Shown here: positions 27,146 to 35,145 of the stretch, piece by piece | Layout of the letters: each line of letters begins with the position of its first letter | How positions within the stretch are numbered: the stretch's first letter is position 1 | Origin: Holophagaceae bacterium | GTDB taxonomy: Bacteria > Acidobacteriota > Holophagae > Holophagales > Holophagaceae | Assembly: GCA_025358435.1 (NCBI GenBank) | Contig: JANYJQ010000142.1 | Span: forward strand, 1-35,145 | Length of the DNA stretch: 35,145 nucleotides | Direction: 5' to 3' | Translations under genes and position numbers: made by a program | Notes under the pieces: generated by a model | What the model saw: only the letters and a program-made list of their open reading frames with translations | What the model was told of the DNA's origin: nothing | The model's database searches: none

Positions 27146-27895
27146 TCAATCCATGTTTTGCGTCTCAGTGATGCCGTCATCCAGCCGCCCAGCTCCTTCT
27201 TTCGGGGCCCTGGACCACTGTTGTAGCGTGCTGAGCAGCGCGGTGCCATCCGCGGGTGGAGCCGCGCCTGGTTTCAAATTGAAGGCTTCGAGATGGACTT
27301 CGAGTGTGGCGACTTCACCGGTATCGAACTTCACGGTGGCATCGCAGAGGACCAGAGTGTTCTTTCCGACTTCCAACAGGCTTGCGAAGCCCTGCACGTT
27401 GGCTGGCACAGGCACTTCCCACACGGGATAGGTCTTCGCGCCAAAACGCAAGCCGTAGGGTTCCGGCCGAAGCGCGGGCGCGGGCCCCGAGAAATACATC
27501 AAGCGCTCGGCACGGGCCAGCAGCATGGTCTGGGCGAAGGGTGTCCCCATGGCGCGATCCGCCTCAAGCCGCCAGCCACCGAGCCTTGGCTTCTGAACCT
27601 TGTTGTTGGAGCGCCGTGCAGGCGTCGGCATCAGCAGGAAATTCGTTTCCATGGTTGCATCTTCGCCCCGCATCCGCATTTTGACGTGATAGCGGAGGAC
27701 AGAACCTTTAGGAAGAGAATCCTGAGACAGCTTTAGTCGGGCCTTGCTGGATTCATTCGCCGATTGCCGCGCATCTTGGGTCGCAGCCACCACAGATGCC
27801 ACGTTCTGTGCTGATGGCAGGATGCCACACACGCTTGCCAAGAGCAGGGCTTTGACCGCTCGCATCGCTTTCATCGCAGCCATCCGGCCCCCCAC
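27146..27895 (-). CDS. Secreted hypothetical protein
   Basis: 249 aa, signal-like MKAMRAVKALLLASVCGILPSAQ; no motif recognised. Confidence 0.6.
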   Translation of the reverse strand: MGGRMAAMKAMRAVKALLLASVCGILPSAQNVASVVAATQDARQSANESSKARLKLSQDSLPKGSVLRYHVKMRMRGEDATMETNFLLMPTPARRSNNKVQKPRLGGWRLEADRAMGTPFAQTMLLARAERLMYFSGPAPALRPEPYGLRFGAKTYPVWEVPVPANVQGFASLLEVGKNTLVLCDATVKFDTGEVATLEVHLEAFNLKPGAAPPADGTALLSTLQQWSRAPKEGAGRLDDGITETQNMD

Positions 27896-27993
27896 CTTCT
27901 ACGATGCCAGATTAAGGGCCTTACATTCCAGGTATGGGCGGCAAACATGCATAATTCCCCTACGAACACTACGGTGCGTTGCTAACGTGGATC

Positions 27994-28629
27994 ATGCCGC
28001 TCTGCTTCGATCTGGATGGAACCCTGGGCACCTTTGGCGGTGGCTACGTGCTGCTGAGAGATGCGCTGGGAGAACTCTGGGGAGACGCGCCGAAGCCCGA
28101 GGAGCTCCGTGCCTGCCTCGGCTCCACGGACTGGGAGATTGTTGACGAATTGCACCGGTCCCGATTCGGGATTGGACTTGAAGACCTTGCCTACGAGCAA
28201 TTTGAGGCTGCATGCCTTGCGCGGTTTCGCGCCACATTCCATCCAGAAGGCAAGGTCCCCGTCGCCTTTCAGGGAATCATCGAAGGGATGCACCAGCTTG
28301 CAGAACGTGGCCATGCCATCTGGCTTGTGTCTGGAAACGTACCGCTGGTTCTGGACTTCAAGGCCGAAGGTTTAGGCATAGATGAACGAATCCATCGACT
28401 CGGCAGCCTGCCCAGATGCAGCCGGGCGGACCTTATCCGCCTGGCCATGAAGGATTGCTCCGGGCCTCATCTTTATGTGGGCGACCGTCCCCATGACCGG
28501 GAGGCAGCGAGAGAAGCGGGAGTGCCTTTTCTCGGCATCGGCGACGCGGTGCCTGGGGAACACCCGATCCTATGCGCTGAAGCCGAGGCCGTGCATCTCG
28601 TTTCAACCGTGGAACGGCTTCTTCCATAA
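27994..28629 (+). CDS. HAD-superfamily hydrolase
   Basis: CFDLDGTLGTF motif I, WLVSGN, VGDRPHDREAAREAGVPFLGIG motif IV. Confidence 0.9.
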   Translation: MPLCFDLDGTLGTFGGGYVLLRDALGELWGDAPKPEELRACLGSTDWEIVDELHRSRFGIGLEDLAYEQFEAACLARFRATFHPEGKVPVAFQGIIEGMHQLAERGHAIWLVSGNVPLVLDFKAEGLGIDERIHRLGSLPRCSRADLIRLAMKDCSGPHLYVGDRPHDREAAREAGVPFLGIGDAVPGEHPILCAEAEAVHLVSTVERLLP

Positions 28630-28646
28630 CGGGACCTGAACGACCT

Positions 28647-29771
28647 TTAATCAAGCCTGGCTTCCTTATCGGCTATTTCATCCAAGGCCTTTTTAGCCCC
28701 GGGATGGCCCGCGTCGACGGCTTGCCTGAGCCAGGATTTGGCCTGGGCCAGATCTTTCATTCCACCATGCCCGAAGCGCAGCAGCTCGGCCAACTGGGAC
28801 ATGGCCTGGACATGGCCCCCCTCAGAGGCATTGAGCAGCCAACGCCGGGCTTCGGCCAAGTCCCGGGGCGTCTCCGGGCCGCCTTCCAGGAAAGCCATGC
28901 CGCGCTCGAAACAGGCTTTTGGGTCCCCGCCTTCGGCCTTGGCGTGGTGGCGACGCCCCATGAAGCTCCAATGCATGCTTCGGCGGCTGGATAACCAGAA
29001 GATCAAGAAGAGGAGCGTCGGCGCGACGAATCCAATGCTCAGGAAGGCAGCGATGACCCAGGTTGGAGCGAGGAAATGCGCAAAGCTGATCACGGATAGG
29101 AACGCGCCTAAAAGGCCAAGGATTGCCGCCAGCCCGCAAGGTACGATGACCAGCCAGAAGAACCAGGTAAACCAATGGCCGTGGATCGCTTCGCCCATCC
29201 AGGCATCCAGCCCATCGGCAAGGGCGCTGGAGATCCGCACCAGGGGATCCCGTGATGGTTCAGAGGGCAGCGGCAACAAAGCGCTGCGGGACGGCCCCCT
29301 TGATTCGAGCTTTTCTGAGCGCCGCTGCCAGAAGGCTGCCATTTCGGCATCCGGCTCCATGCCTTCGCCCTTTTCGAAGGCCATCGCCAACCATTCGGCC
29401 GCAGGTCTCCAACCCATTTCCGCCGCCCTTCGGTAGGCAGTACGGCCGGCTTCGGGGTTGGCGGCGATGCCGATCCCCCAACGAAGCATTTCCCCCATGC
29501 GGAAAGTGGCTTCGGCGTGGCCGAGCACCGCTGCGCGGCGGTAGTGGTCCAGCGCTTTCTCCCGGACTCCGATGCCATGACCACCGCCCTCGCAGTAGAG
29601 TCCCAACTCGAAATGAGCTTCGGCTTTGTCAAGCTGCGCGGCGCGCTCCATGAAATATAGTCCCTGGGGCACATCATGGGCATTGCGGCCCCACCGAAGC
29701 CAGGCCGCGCCGGGATCCTTCATGAATTTCGCACAGAAGGCACGGATGCCGTTTTCCAGGGCTAAGAGCAT
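28647..29771 (-). CDS. Sel1-like repeat membrane protein
   Basis: Sel1 repeats (KALDHYRRAAVLGHAEATFRMGEML; DLAEARRWLLNASEGGHVQAMSQLAELL) flanking central hydrophobic segments. Confidence 0.8.
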   Translation of the reverse strand: MLLALENGIRAFCAKFMKDPGAAWLRWGRNAHDVPQGLYFMERAAQLDKAEAHFELGLYCEGGGHGIGVREKALDHYRRAAVLGHAEATFRMGEMLRWGIGIAANPEAGRTAYRRAAEMGWRPAAEWLAMAFEKGEGMEPDAEMAAFWQRRSEKLESRGPSRSALLPLPSEPSRDPLVRISSALADGLDAWMGEAIHGHWFTWFFWLVIVPCGLAAILGLLGAFLSVISFAHFLAPTWVIAAFLSIGFVAPTLLFLIFWLSSRRSMHWSFMGRRHHAKAEGGDPKACFERGMAFLEGGPETPRDLAEARRWLLNASEGGHVQAMSQLAELLRFGHGGMKDLAQAKSWLRQAVDAGHPGAKKALDEIADKEARLD

Positions 29772-29775
29772 GCAA

Positions 29776-30336
29776 CTATCTTCGCACCGGTGAGCCTGCA
29801 AGTGCTGCTTTCAACTCCATCTCGGAACGCCCCGATGCGTAGCCGGACCAGCGCGTCCGCAGCTTCCCTTTTTCATCGACGATGATCGTGGTCGGAATGC
29901 CGCTGATGGGGCCAAAGGGTTCAAGCGCACCTCCATTCAAGGGAACGTAGGCCTTGAGCTGCATCGGGTGGCGGCTCAAATAGCTATTCACATCCGAGAA
30001 TCCTCCCTCGTCGATGGAAATGGGCAGCACCGCATAGCGTGTACCTGCCTCGGATTGGAGCTTGGCCAATTCGGGAAGGCTTGCCTGGCACGGACCGCAC
30101 CAGGTGGCCCAAACATCCACCACCACGACTTGCCCTGCATATTCAGCCAAGGTATGGCGTCGGCCTTCCGAATCGAGAAAGGCCACAGAGCGGACATCTG
30201 CCCCCACGTTCGGAGTGTTGTCCCGCCGCACTCTCCAGATGCCGAACAGCAGCACCAGGCCTACCAGGCCCAGCAGAGCGAAACAACCCCAGCGATCCCA
30301 AAGCTCCCTTACGGGCTCCATCCTATCTTCGTCCAT
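29776..30336 (-). CDS. TlpA/ResA-like thiol-disulfide oxidoreductase
   Basis: N-terminal TM, VVDVWATWCGPCQASLPELAKLQ, GIPTTIIVDEKG. Confidence 0.92.
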   Translation of the reverse strand: MDEDRMEPVRELWDRWGCFALLGLVGLVLLFGIWRVRRDNTPNVGADVRSVAFLDSEGRRHTLAEYAGQVVVVDVWATWCGPCQASLPELAKLQSEAGTRYAVLPISIDEGGFSDVNSYLSRHPMQLKAYVPLNGGALEPFGPISGIPTTIIVDEKGKLRTRWSGYASGRSEMELKAALAGSPVRR

Positions 30337-30362
30337 CGGCGCCCTCCATGGCAAAGTAGAGC

Positions 30363-31196
30363 ATGGCATCACCACTCATTCCATCCAGTGAATTAGCTGC
30401 TCTTCAAGGCTTCGTGCTGCTGGATGCGCGCTCGAAGAGCGCCTTCGAATCGGGCCATTTGCGCGGCGCGCTGAACGCGGATCCCGGGGTGCATCTGAGC
30501 ATCGCTTCAATGCCGGATTCCAATCCATCCAAAGGCGGACGGCATCCGCTTCCGTCGCTGAAACAGTGGCGGGCCACCTTGGGTCTATTCGGCATAGGGC
30601 CGGCGACTCCCGTGGTCGTCTACGACGATCAAGGCGGCGCCAATTCAGCCGCAAGGGCCTGGTGGATGCTGAGAGCTGTGGGCCACGAGGCCGTGCAGGT
30701 TCTGGACGGTGGGTTGAAGGCCGCCATCAGCGCAGGTTGGGAACCCACCACGGATGCCTCCTTTGCCCGTCCCTGCCCCCACTACCCAGCCGCCGCCTGG
30801 CTCCTTCCCACGGTGGACATCGGAGTGGTTGAAAAGCTCGCTAGGCATCCAGAATGGCGAATTCTGGATGTACGTTCCACCGAGCGATATCGCGGTGATG
30901 ATGAACGCCTGGATCCGGTGGCCGGCCACATACCTGGCGCAGTGAACCTGCCCTACACCGAGAACCTGGATTCCGAAGGCTGTTTCAAGCCGGCTATGGA
31001 ATTGCGGGCTCTGTATAACCAACTACTGAATGACCTGCGCCCCGACCACCTAGTTGTCCATTGCGGTTCCGGCATCACAGCCTGCCACACGCTGCTGGCC
31101 CTGGAACACGCAGGTCTCCCAGGCGCTGCTCTTTTTGTGGGCAGCTGGAGCGAATGGTGCAGGAGCGGCAAGCCCATCGCACAGGGGGCGGAATGA
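30363..31196 (+). CDS. Sulfurtransferase (tandem rhodanese domains)
   Basis: LLDARSKSAFESGHLRGALNADPG, VVYDDQGG, ILDVRSTERYRG, active-site CGSGITACH. Confidence 0.93.
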   Translation: MASPLIPSSELAALQGFVLLDARSKSAFESGHLRGALNADPGVHLSIASMPDSNPSKGGRHPLPSLKQWRATLGLFGIGPATPVVVYDDQGGANSAARAWWMLRAVGHEAVQVLDGGLKAAISAGWEPTTDASFARPCPHYPAAAWLLPTVDIGVVEKLARHPEWRILDVRSTERYRGDDERLDPVAGHIPGAVNLPYTENLDSEGCFKPAMELRALYNQLLNDLRPDHLVVHCGSGITACHTLLALEHAGLPGAALFVGSWSEWCRSGKPIAQGAE

Positions 31197-31332
31197 GGTG
31201 GGCCATGGGAGCTGGGCTGTGGGCCGTGGGCGCGAGGATATGGGCGCTGGGCTGTGGACCCAAGACAATGGCTTCGCAGCCGAATTCCGGCTCTTCTTCC
31301 CACAGCCCACAGCCTAGAGCCCACGGCCCAGA
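31197..31332. repeat. Dispersed GC-rich inverted repeat, copy B
   Basis: ggctgtgggc (31215-31224) pairs with 31305-31314; gggccgtgggc (31221-31231) pairs with 31319-31329; fills the gap between two genes. Confidence 0.8.
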
Positions 31333-32526
31333 ATGAATCCATGGCGCGGCCTGGGTGGCCTTCCCAGGGATGTGTGGGTGCTCGCCATGGCCACTTTCAT
31401 CAACCGCGCTGGAACCATGGCCCTGCCCTTTCTCGCGCTCTACCTGATGAAACAGTTGGGTCTCGGCGCCGCCCGGGCCGGGCAAGGCTTCATCGTCTTT
31501 GGTCTGGGTGCCATGATCGCCGCGCCGCTGGGAGGTTGGCTGGCGGACCGGTTCGGGCCGCTGAAGGTCATGCGGACGTCGTTGCTGTTTTCGGGGCTTC
31601 TGATGCTGGCGCTGCCATTGATCAAGGATGTGAGCAGCTTTTTCCTGCTCATCGGATTCTGGGCTCTGGTGAGCGAAGGTTTCCGCCCCGCTTCCATGTC
31701 CATCCTCGCGGATCTCGCGCCTCCCGAGCTGCGAAAGGCCGTATACAGCGTTAATCGGCTGGCGATCAATCTGGGTATGAGCATCGGGCCCGCACTGGGT
31801 GGCTTCATCGCAACACGTTCATACCACGGACTCTTTTGGGTGGATGGCGCCACGACCCTGGCGGCGTGGGCCGTGTTGGCGCTGATGGTGCGCCGCCGTC
31901 CGCACAAGCACGAAGCAGGCACCGACGCCGCCCTGCTATCGGCGCTGCGGGATCCGGTCCTCGGCTACTTCCTGCTCGCAATCATTCCGGTGGTCGTCGT
32001 GTTCTTCCAGCACGAAGGGCCGATGCCCATCTACCTTGTGCGGGATCTCAAGCTGCCTGAAAGTTTTTACGGCTTGTTGTTCACCATCAACACGCTGCTC
32101 ATCGTGGTGCTGGAAGTGCGGTTGAACCTGGCGACCGCCCACTGGCCCCACCGCCGGACGCTCATGCTGGGGAGCCTGCTCTACGCCATCGGATTTGGCG
32201 CCATGGTCGCAGCTCACACACCTGCAACGATCATCGTCACGGTGGTGATCTGGACTTTTGGAGAAATGATCCTGTTTCCTGGCATGTCGGACTACGTGGC
32301 CTCCATCGCGCCGCCCGCCAAGCGTGGCGCCTACATGGGGCTGTTCACCTTCACCTTCAGCGTGGCTTTCAGCCTGGGTCCCTGGTTCGGAACTTGGATG
32401 CTGGATGCCTGGGGAAGCATGATTCTCTGGCCTGTCATGGGAGTCCTGGGAGCGCTGTCGACGCTGGCCTTGGAAAGGATAAGACCTAGCGCTGAATTGT
32501 CCCAAGGCAGGCAAATAACGTCGTGA
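31333..32526 (+). CDS. MFS transporter
   Basis: About 12 hydrophobic segments; GGWLADRFGPLKVMR loop motif between TM2 and TM3. Confidence 0.9.
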   Translation: MNPWRGLGGLPRDVWVLAMATFINRAGTMALPFLALYLMKQLGLGAARAGQGFIVFGLGAMIAAPLGGWLADRFGPLKVMRTSLLFSGLLMLALPLIKDVSSFFLLIGFWALVSEGFRPASMSILADLAPPELRKAVYSVNRLAINLGMSIGPALGGFIATRSYHGLFWVDGATTLAAWAVLALMVRRRPHKHEAGTDAALLSALRDPVLGYFLLAIIPVVVVFFQHEGPMPIYLVRDLKLPESFYGLLFTINTLLIVVLEVRLNLATAHWPHRRTLMLGSLLYAIGFGAMVAAHTPATIIVTVVIWTFGEMILFPGMSDYVASIAPPAKRGAYMGLFTFTFSVAFSLGPWFGTWMLDAWGSMILWPVMGVLGALSTLALERIRPSAELSQGRQITS

Positions 32527-32532
32527 TGGCCC

Positions 32533-32967
32533 CTAGGGCAGCATCAGGTCCCGGCGGTCAACCAGCTTGTATTTGACCTTCCTCCAGGTGGCATCCTTGG
32601 GGTCGACGCTGATTTCACTGGGCTTCAAGCCCTTCGGCTTGTGCTTGGGATTGCCGTCGAAAAGAAAGACTTGTTCGATCTCGCGAAACGCCTCGTTCCC
32701 TTCAGGCAGCATGATGTACCGCACGATCCGCTGGGAGGCTAGCGGGTCTCCGGCATCGGTCGCTCCATACACTTCGTACAGGTAATGGCGGGTATCCACA
32801 AAGGCTGCGGCGTGGCTGGCGGCCCGCAGCCAGGCTGGCGGCGCAGGTTCCCCGGTGAAAGGCGGACAGACACCGGTGGGTCTCGACCCATCCGGCTCAC
32901 CCATGGCTTGACCTGGAATCGAGAACATGGAGCTGAAAAGCAGGAATCCGAGGGCAACCCATCGCAT
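32533..32967 (-). CDS. Secreted hypothetical protein
   Basis: 144 aa with signal-like MRWVALGFLLFSSMFSIPGQAMG. Confidence 0.6.
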   Translation of the reverse strand: MRWVALGFLLFSSMFSIPGQAMGEPDGSRPTGVCPPFTGEPAPPAWLRAASHAAAFVDTRHYLYEVYGATDAGDPLASQRIVRYIMLPEGNEAFREIEQVFLFDGNPKHKPKGLKPSEISVDPKDATWRKVKYKLVDRRDLMLP

Positions 32968-33241
32968 GAATTCTGAACCTCTTGAAAGACCTAATCAGAC
33001 CCTGAAAAGGTGCGCATAGGCTCGTTATATCTTTGTAATTTCCATCACCTTTTCACCGCACCCGTGGAATGGATGGCCGTGTCCACCCACCACAGGTACC
33101 CTCTCACTGGACGCTCCCCCAAAGCGGTCGTGGCCGCCCGACACCCACCGATCACCGGTTGTTTCCTTCCATTCGACGAAGCGGCGGGATCCAATCCACT
33201 GATCCTCGATAAAGTAGAGCCACACGTTTCTGGAGGCAGAC

Positions 33242-33982
33242 ATGAGTGAACCCGAATCCCTCTTTGGATCAAATGAAAAAGCCGGAGCCAAGCCCCCGGC
33301 ACTGGGGTTGATGGATCAATTCGTCGGGCTGTTCACAGAGCCCATAGAGACCTTCAAGAAGCTCCAAGCCTCACCGGCCTGGGTCGGAGCGCTGGTGGTC
33401 CTGATCCTCACGAGCCTGGTGGTGGCCGGAGTCTGGGGCTTCAAGGTGGACGTGGACGCCATGCTGCGTCCCAGCTTTGAAGCCAATCCGAAAATGACCC
33501 AGGAACAGATGGACCAGGCTATCTCTTTCATGGCGAAATTCTTCCCCTACATCGCCATAGTCCAGACCCTTTTCATCATTCCCATAGTGGTCTTCTTCAT
33601 GGCTCTCCTCTACTGGCTCATCGGCAAGGGAACCGCTGAGGCAGAGCGGCCTTCCTATGTCCATGCTCTCAGCGCTTCGGTGGTGCCCAGCCTGGTGATG
33701 CTGCCCCATTCCCTGCTGATCCTGGTGATGGCCTTCCTGCGTTCGGTGGGTGGTCTCACACCTGAAAAGCTCGCGCCCAGTTCAGTGGGCTTTTTTGTGA
33801 CTGTCGCGAATCCAAAGCTCCACGCCCTGCTGTATGCGCTGGACCCCTTCACCATCGGGAGCCTGGTTCTTGGCTACTTCGCCTTCCGCCACACCCTGCG
33901 GTTGAAGACGGGTGGCGCCCTGGCCTGCACGGCACTGGCGGTGCTCTTCAGTCTTGGGTTCCGCATCCTTGGGGCCAAGTAG
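33242..33982 (+). CDS. YIP1-family membrane protein
   Basis: 246 aa; GLFTEPIETFKKLQASPAWVGALVVLILTSLV and further TM helices. Confidence 0.8.
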   Translation: MSEPESLFGSNEKAGAKPPALGLMDQFVGLFTEPIETFKKLQASPAWVGALVVLILTSLVVAGVWGFKVDVDAMLRPSFEANPKMTQEQMDQAISFMAKFFPYIAIVQTLFIIPIVVFFMALLYWLIGKGTAEAERPSYVHALSASVVPSLVMLPHSLLILVMAFLRSVGGLTPEKLAPSSVGFFVTVANPKLHALLYALDPFTIGSLVLGYFAFRHTLRLKTGGALACTALAVLFSLGFRILGAK

Positions 33983-35145
33983 ATGGCAAGCCGCAAAAAC
34001 AAGATCCTCATCGGAATAGGCGCAGCACTGGTTGTCCTCATCGGGCTCGGGATCGCTTTCGGGGGTGGCAAGGAGGATGCGGATGCTTACTCCTGGGACC
34101 GGATTTCCAAGGGCGACATCCGCGAAACCATCAGCGCCTCTGGAGAGATCCAGGCCAAGACACGCGTAAATGTCGGCACCAACGTGGCGGGCGAGATCAA
34201 GGCCATCCATGTGGTGGATGGGCAGGAAGTGAAAGCCGGAGAGTTGCTGGTGACCATCGACCAGATCCGGCTTCAGCAAGAAATGGCCCGCGCCACGGCT
34301 GCCCTGGAAGGAACGAAAAAGGATGCAGAGCGGTTGAAAGCAGCCATGGACCGTGCCGAACAGACCTTCGCGCGCCAGGAAAGCCTCTTCAAGCAGGGGC
34401 TCATCAGCGATGAGGATTTCCGGCAGGCCAATCTCGCTAGACAGAGCGCGGAACTCACGTTCCAGGGGGCCAAGTCGAATACCGCGCAAAGCGAAGCGAA
34501 TCTTGGGTCCATGCGCGACAACCTGAGCAAGACGACCCTTCGGGCGCCCATCGATGGCCGCATCACGAGCCTGAAAGCCGAAAAGGGCGAGATGGCCATC
34601 CCTGGTATGAGCAACCTGCCCGGCGCCACGCTCATGATCATTTCCGACATGCATGAGCTGATGGCCGAAGTGAAGGTCAACGAAAGCGAAGTGGTCCGGG
34701 TCAAACCGGGCCAGATGGCCCAGGTCACGGTGGAATCCCTCCAGGGGCGGGTCTTCACGGGCAAGGTGGCCGAAGTGGCCACCGGCAGCGAGGGCACCGG
34801 CGCCGACGCCAACATGTACAAGGTGAAGGTCTCCGTGGACATGTCTGCCAAGGATGTGAACCAGCTGCGCCCAGGCATGAGCGCCCGGGCGGTCATACTC
34901 ACCAGCGAAGTGAAGAACGTGCTGCGCGTGCCTCTGCAGGCAGTGCTGGAGCGGGATGGATCCCTGGAAGATGCGCAGAAACAGGGCCTGCTGGCACCGG
35001 CCTCGCACAATGTCGCCATGGTGGTGAAGGATGGCAAGGCGCATGAATCTGTGGTCCAGACGGGCATCGCCAACACCCAATATTTCGAAATCAAAAGCGG
35101 TCTGAATGAAGGCGACAAGGCGCTCACCGGCCCCATCCGCAAGCT
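33983..35145 (+). CDS. Efflux periplasmic adaptor (HlyD/MacA-like, membrane fusion protein), 3' end truncated by window
   Basis: ATG directly follows the YIP1 stop; MASRKNKILIGIGAALVVLIGLGIAFGG...ETISASGEIQAKTRVNVGTNVAGEIKAIHVVDGQEVKAGELLVTID...LRAPIDGRITSL; absent from ORF track because it has no stop in the window. Confidence 0.93.
   Translation, partial: MASRKNKILIGIGAALVVLIGLGIAFGGGKEDADAYSWDRISKGDIRETISASGEIQAKTRVNVGTNVAGEIKAIHVVDGQEVKAGELLVTIDQIRLQQEMARATAALEGTKKDAERLKAAMDRAEQTFARQESLFKQGLISDEDFRQANLARQSAELTFQGAKSNTAQSEANLGSMRDNLSKTTLRAPIDGRITSLKAEKGEMAIPGMSNLPGATLMIISDMHELMAEVKVNESEVVRVKPGQMAQVTVESLQGRVFTGKVAEVATGSEGTGADANMYKVKVSVDMSAKDVNQLRPGMSARAVILTSEVKNVLRVPLQAVLERDGSLEDAQKQGLLAPASHNVAMVVKDGKAHESVVQTGIANTQYFEIKSGLNEGDKALTGPIRK

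Noticed and set aside
33782-35080. 432-aa minus-strand ORF
   Set aside because: Antisense shadow of the clear HlyD/MacA adaptor on the plus strand, which the ORF track omits because it runs off the window; the His/Asp/Gly-rich translation looks artefactual.

Overview
GC-rich chromosomal window, probably Acidobacteriota (Holophaga/Geothrix-like; inferred from gene content and style, not tested). Most of it is housekeeping or single-copy genes: glmS (5'-truncated), a class V aminotransferase with an APC permease, tRNA-Val(GAC), a large Omp85/BamA-like protein with a STAS protein, ispG, yidD, plsC, a Ser/Thr kinase with TPRs, miaA, purF, MgtC/DUF4010, a HAD hydrolase, a TlpA-like thioredoxin, a rhodanese, an MFS transporter, YIP1-like proteins and an HlyD/MacA adaptor cut by the right edge. 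The standout is a compact minus-strand bacterial microcompartment (BMC) operon at about 9887-15198: rpiB-like, deoC, BMC-T, BMC-H, BMC-P, CoA-acylating aldehyde dehydrogenase, BMC-T, BMC-P, BMC-P. It fits the 'sugar-phosphate utilizing' (SPU) BMC concept, with a shell set resembling that of Haliangium ochraceum. All three enzymes carry short amphipathic N-terminal helices that look like encapsulation peptides. The RpiB-like enzyme appears to have Asp where E. coli-type RpiB has its catalytic Cys. No phosphotransacylase or alcohol dehydrogenase is present in the window. Other structure of interest: repeated GGTAAT-(A/T)n motifs upstream of rpiB and of the BMC-H gene, a structured intercistronic region before BMC-H, REP-like palindromes near tRNA-Val, and a dispersed GC-rich inverted-repeat family present at two loci.
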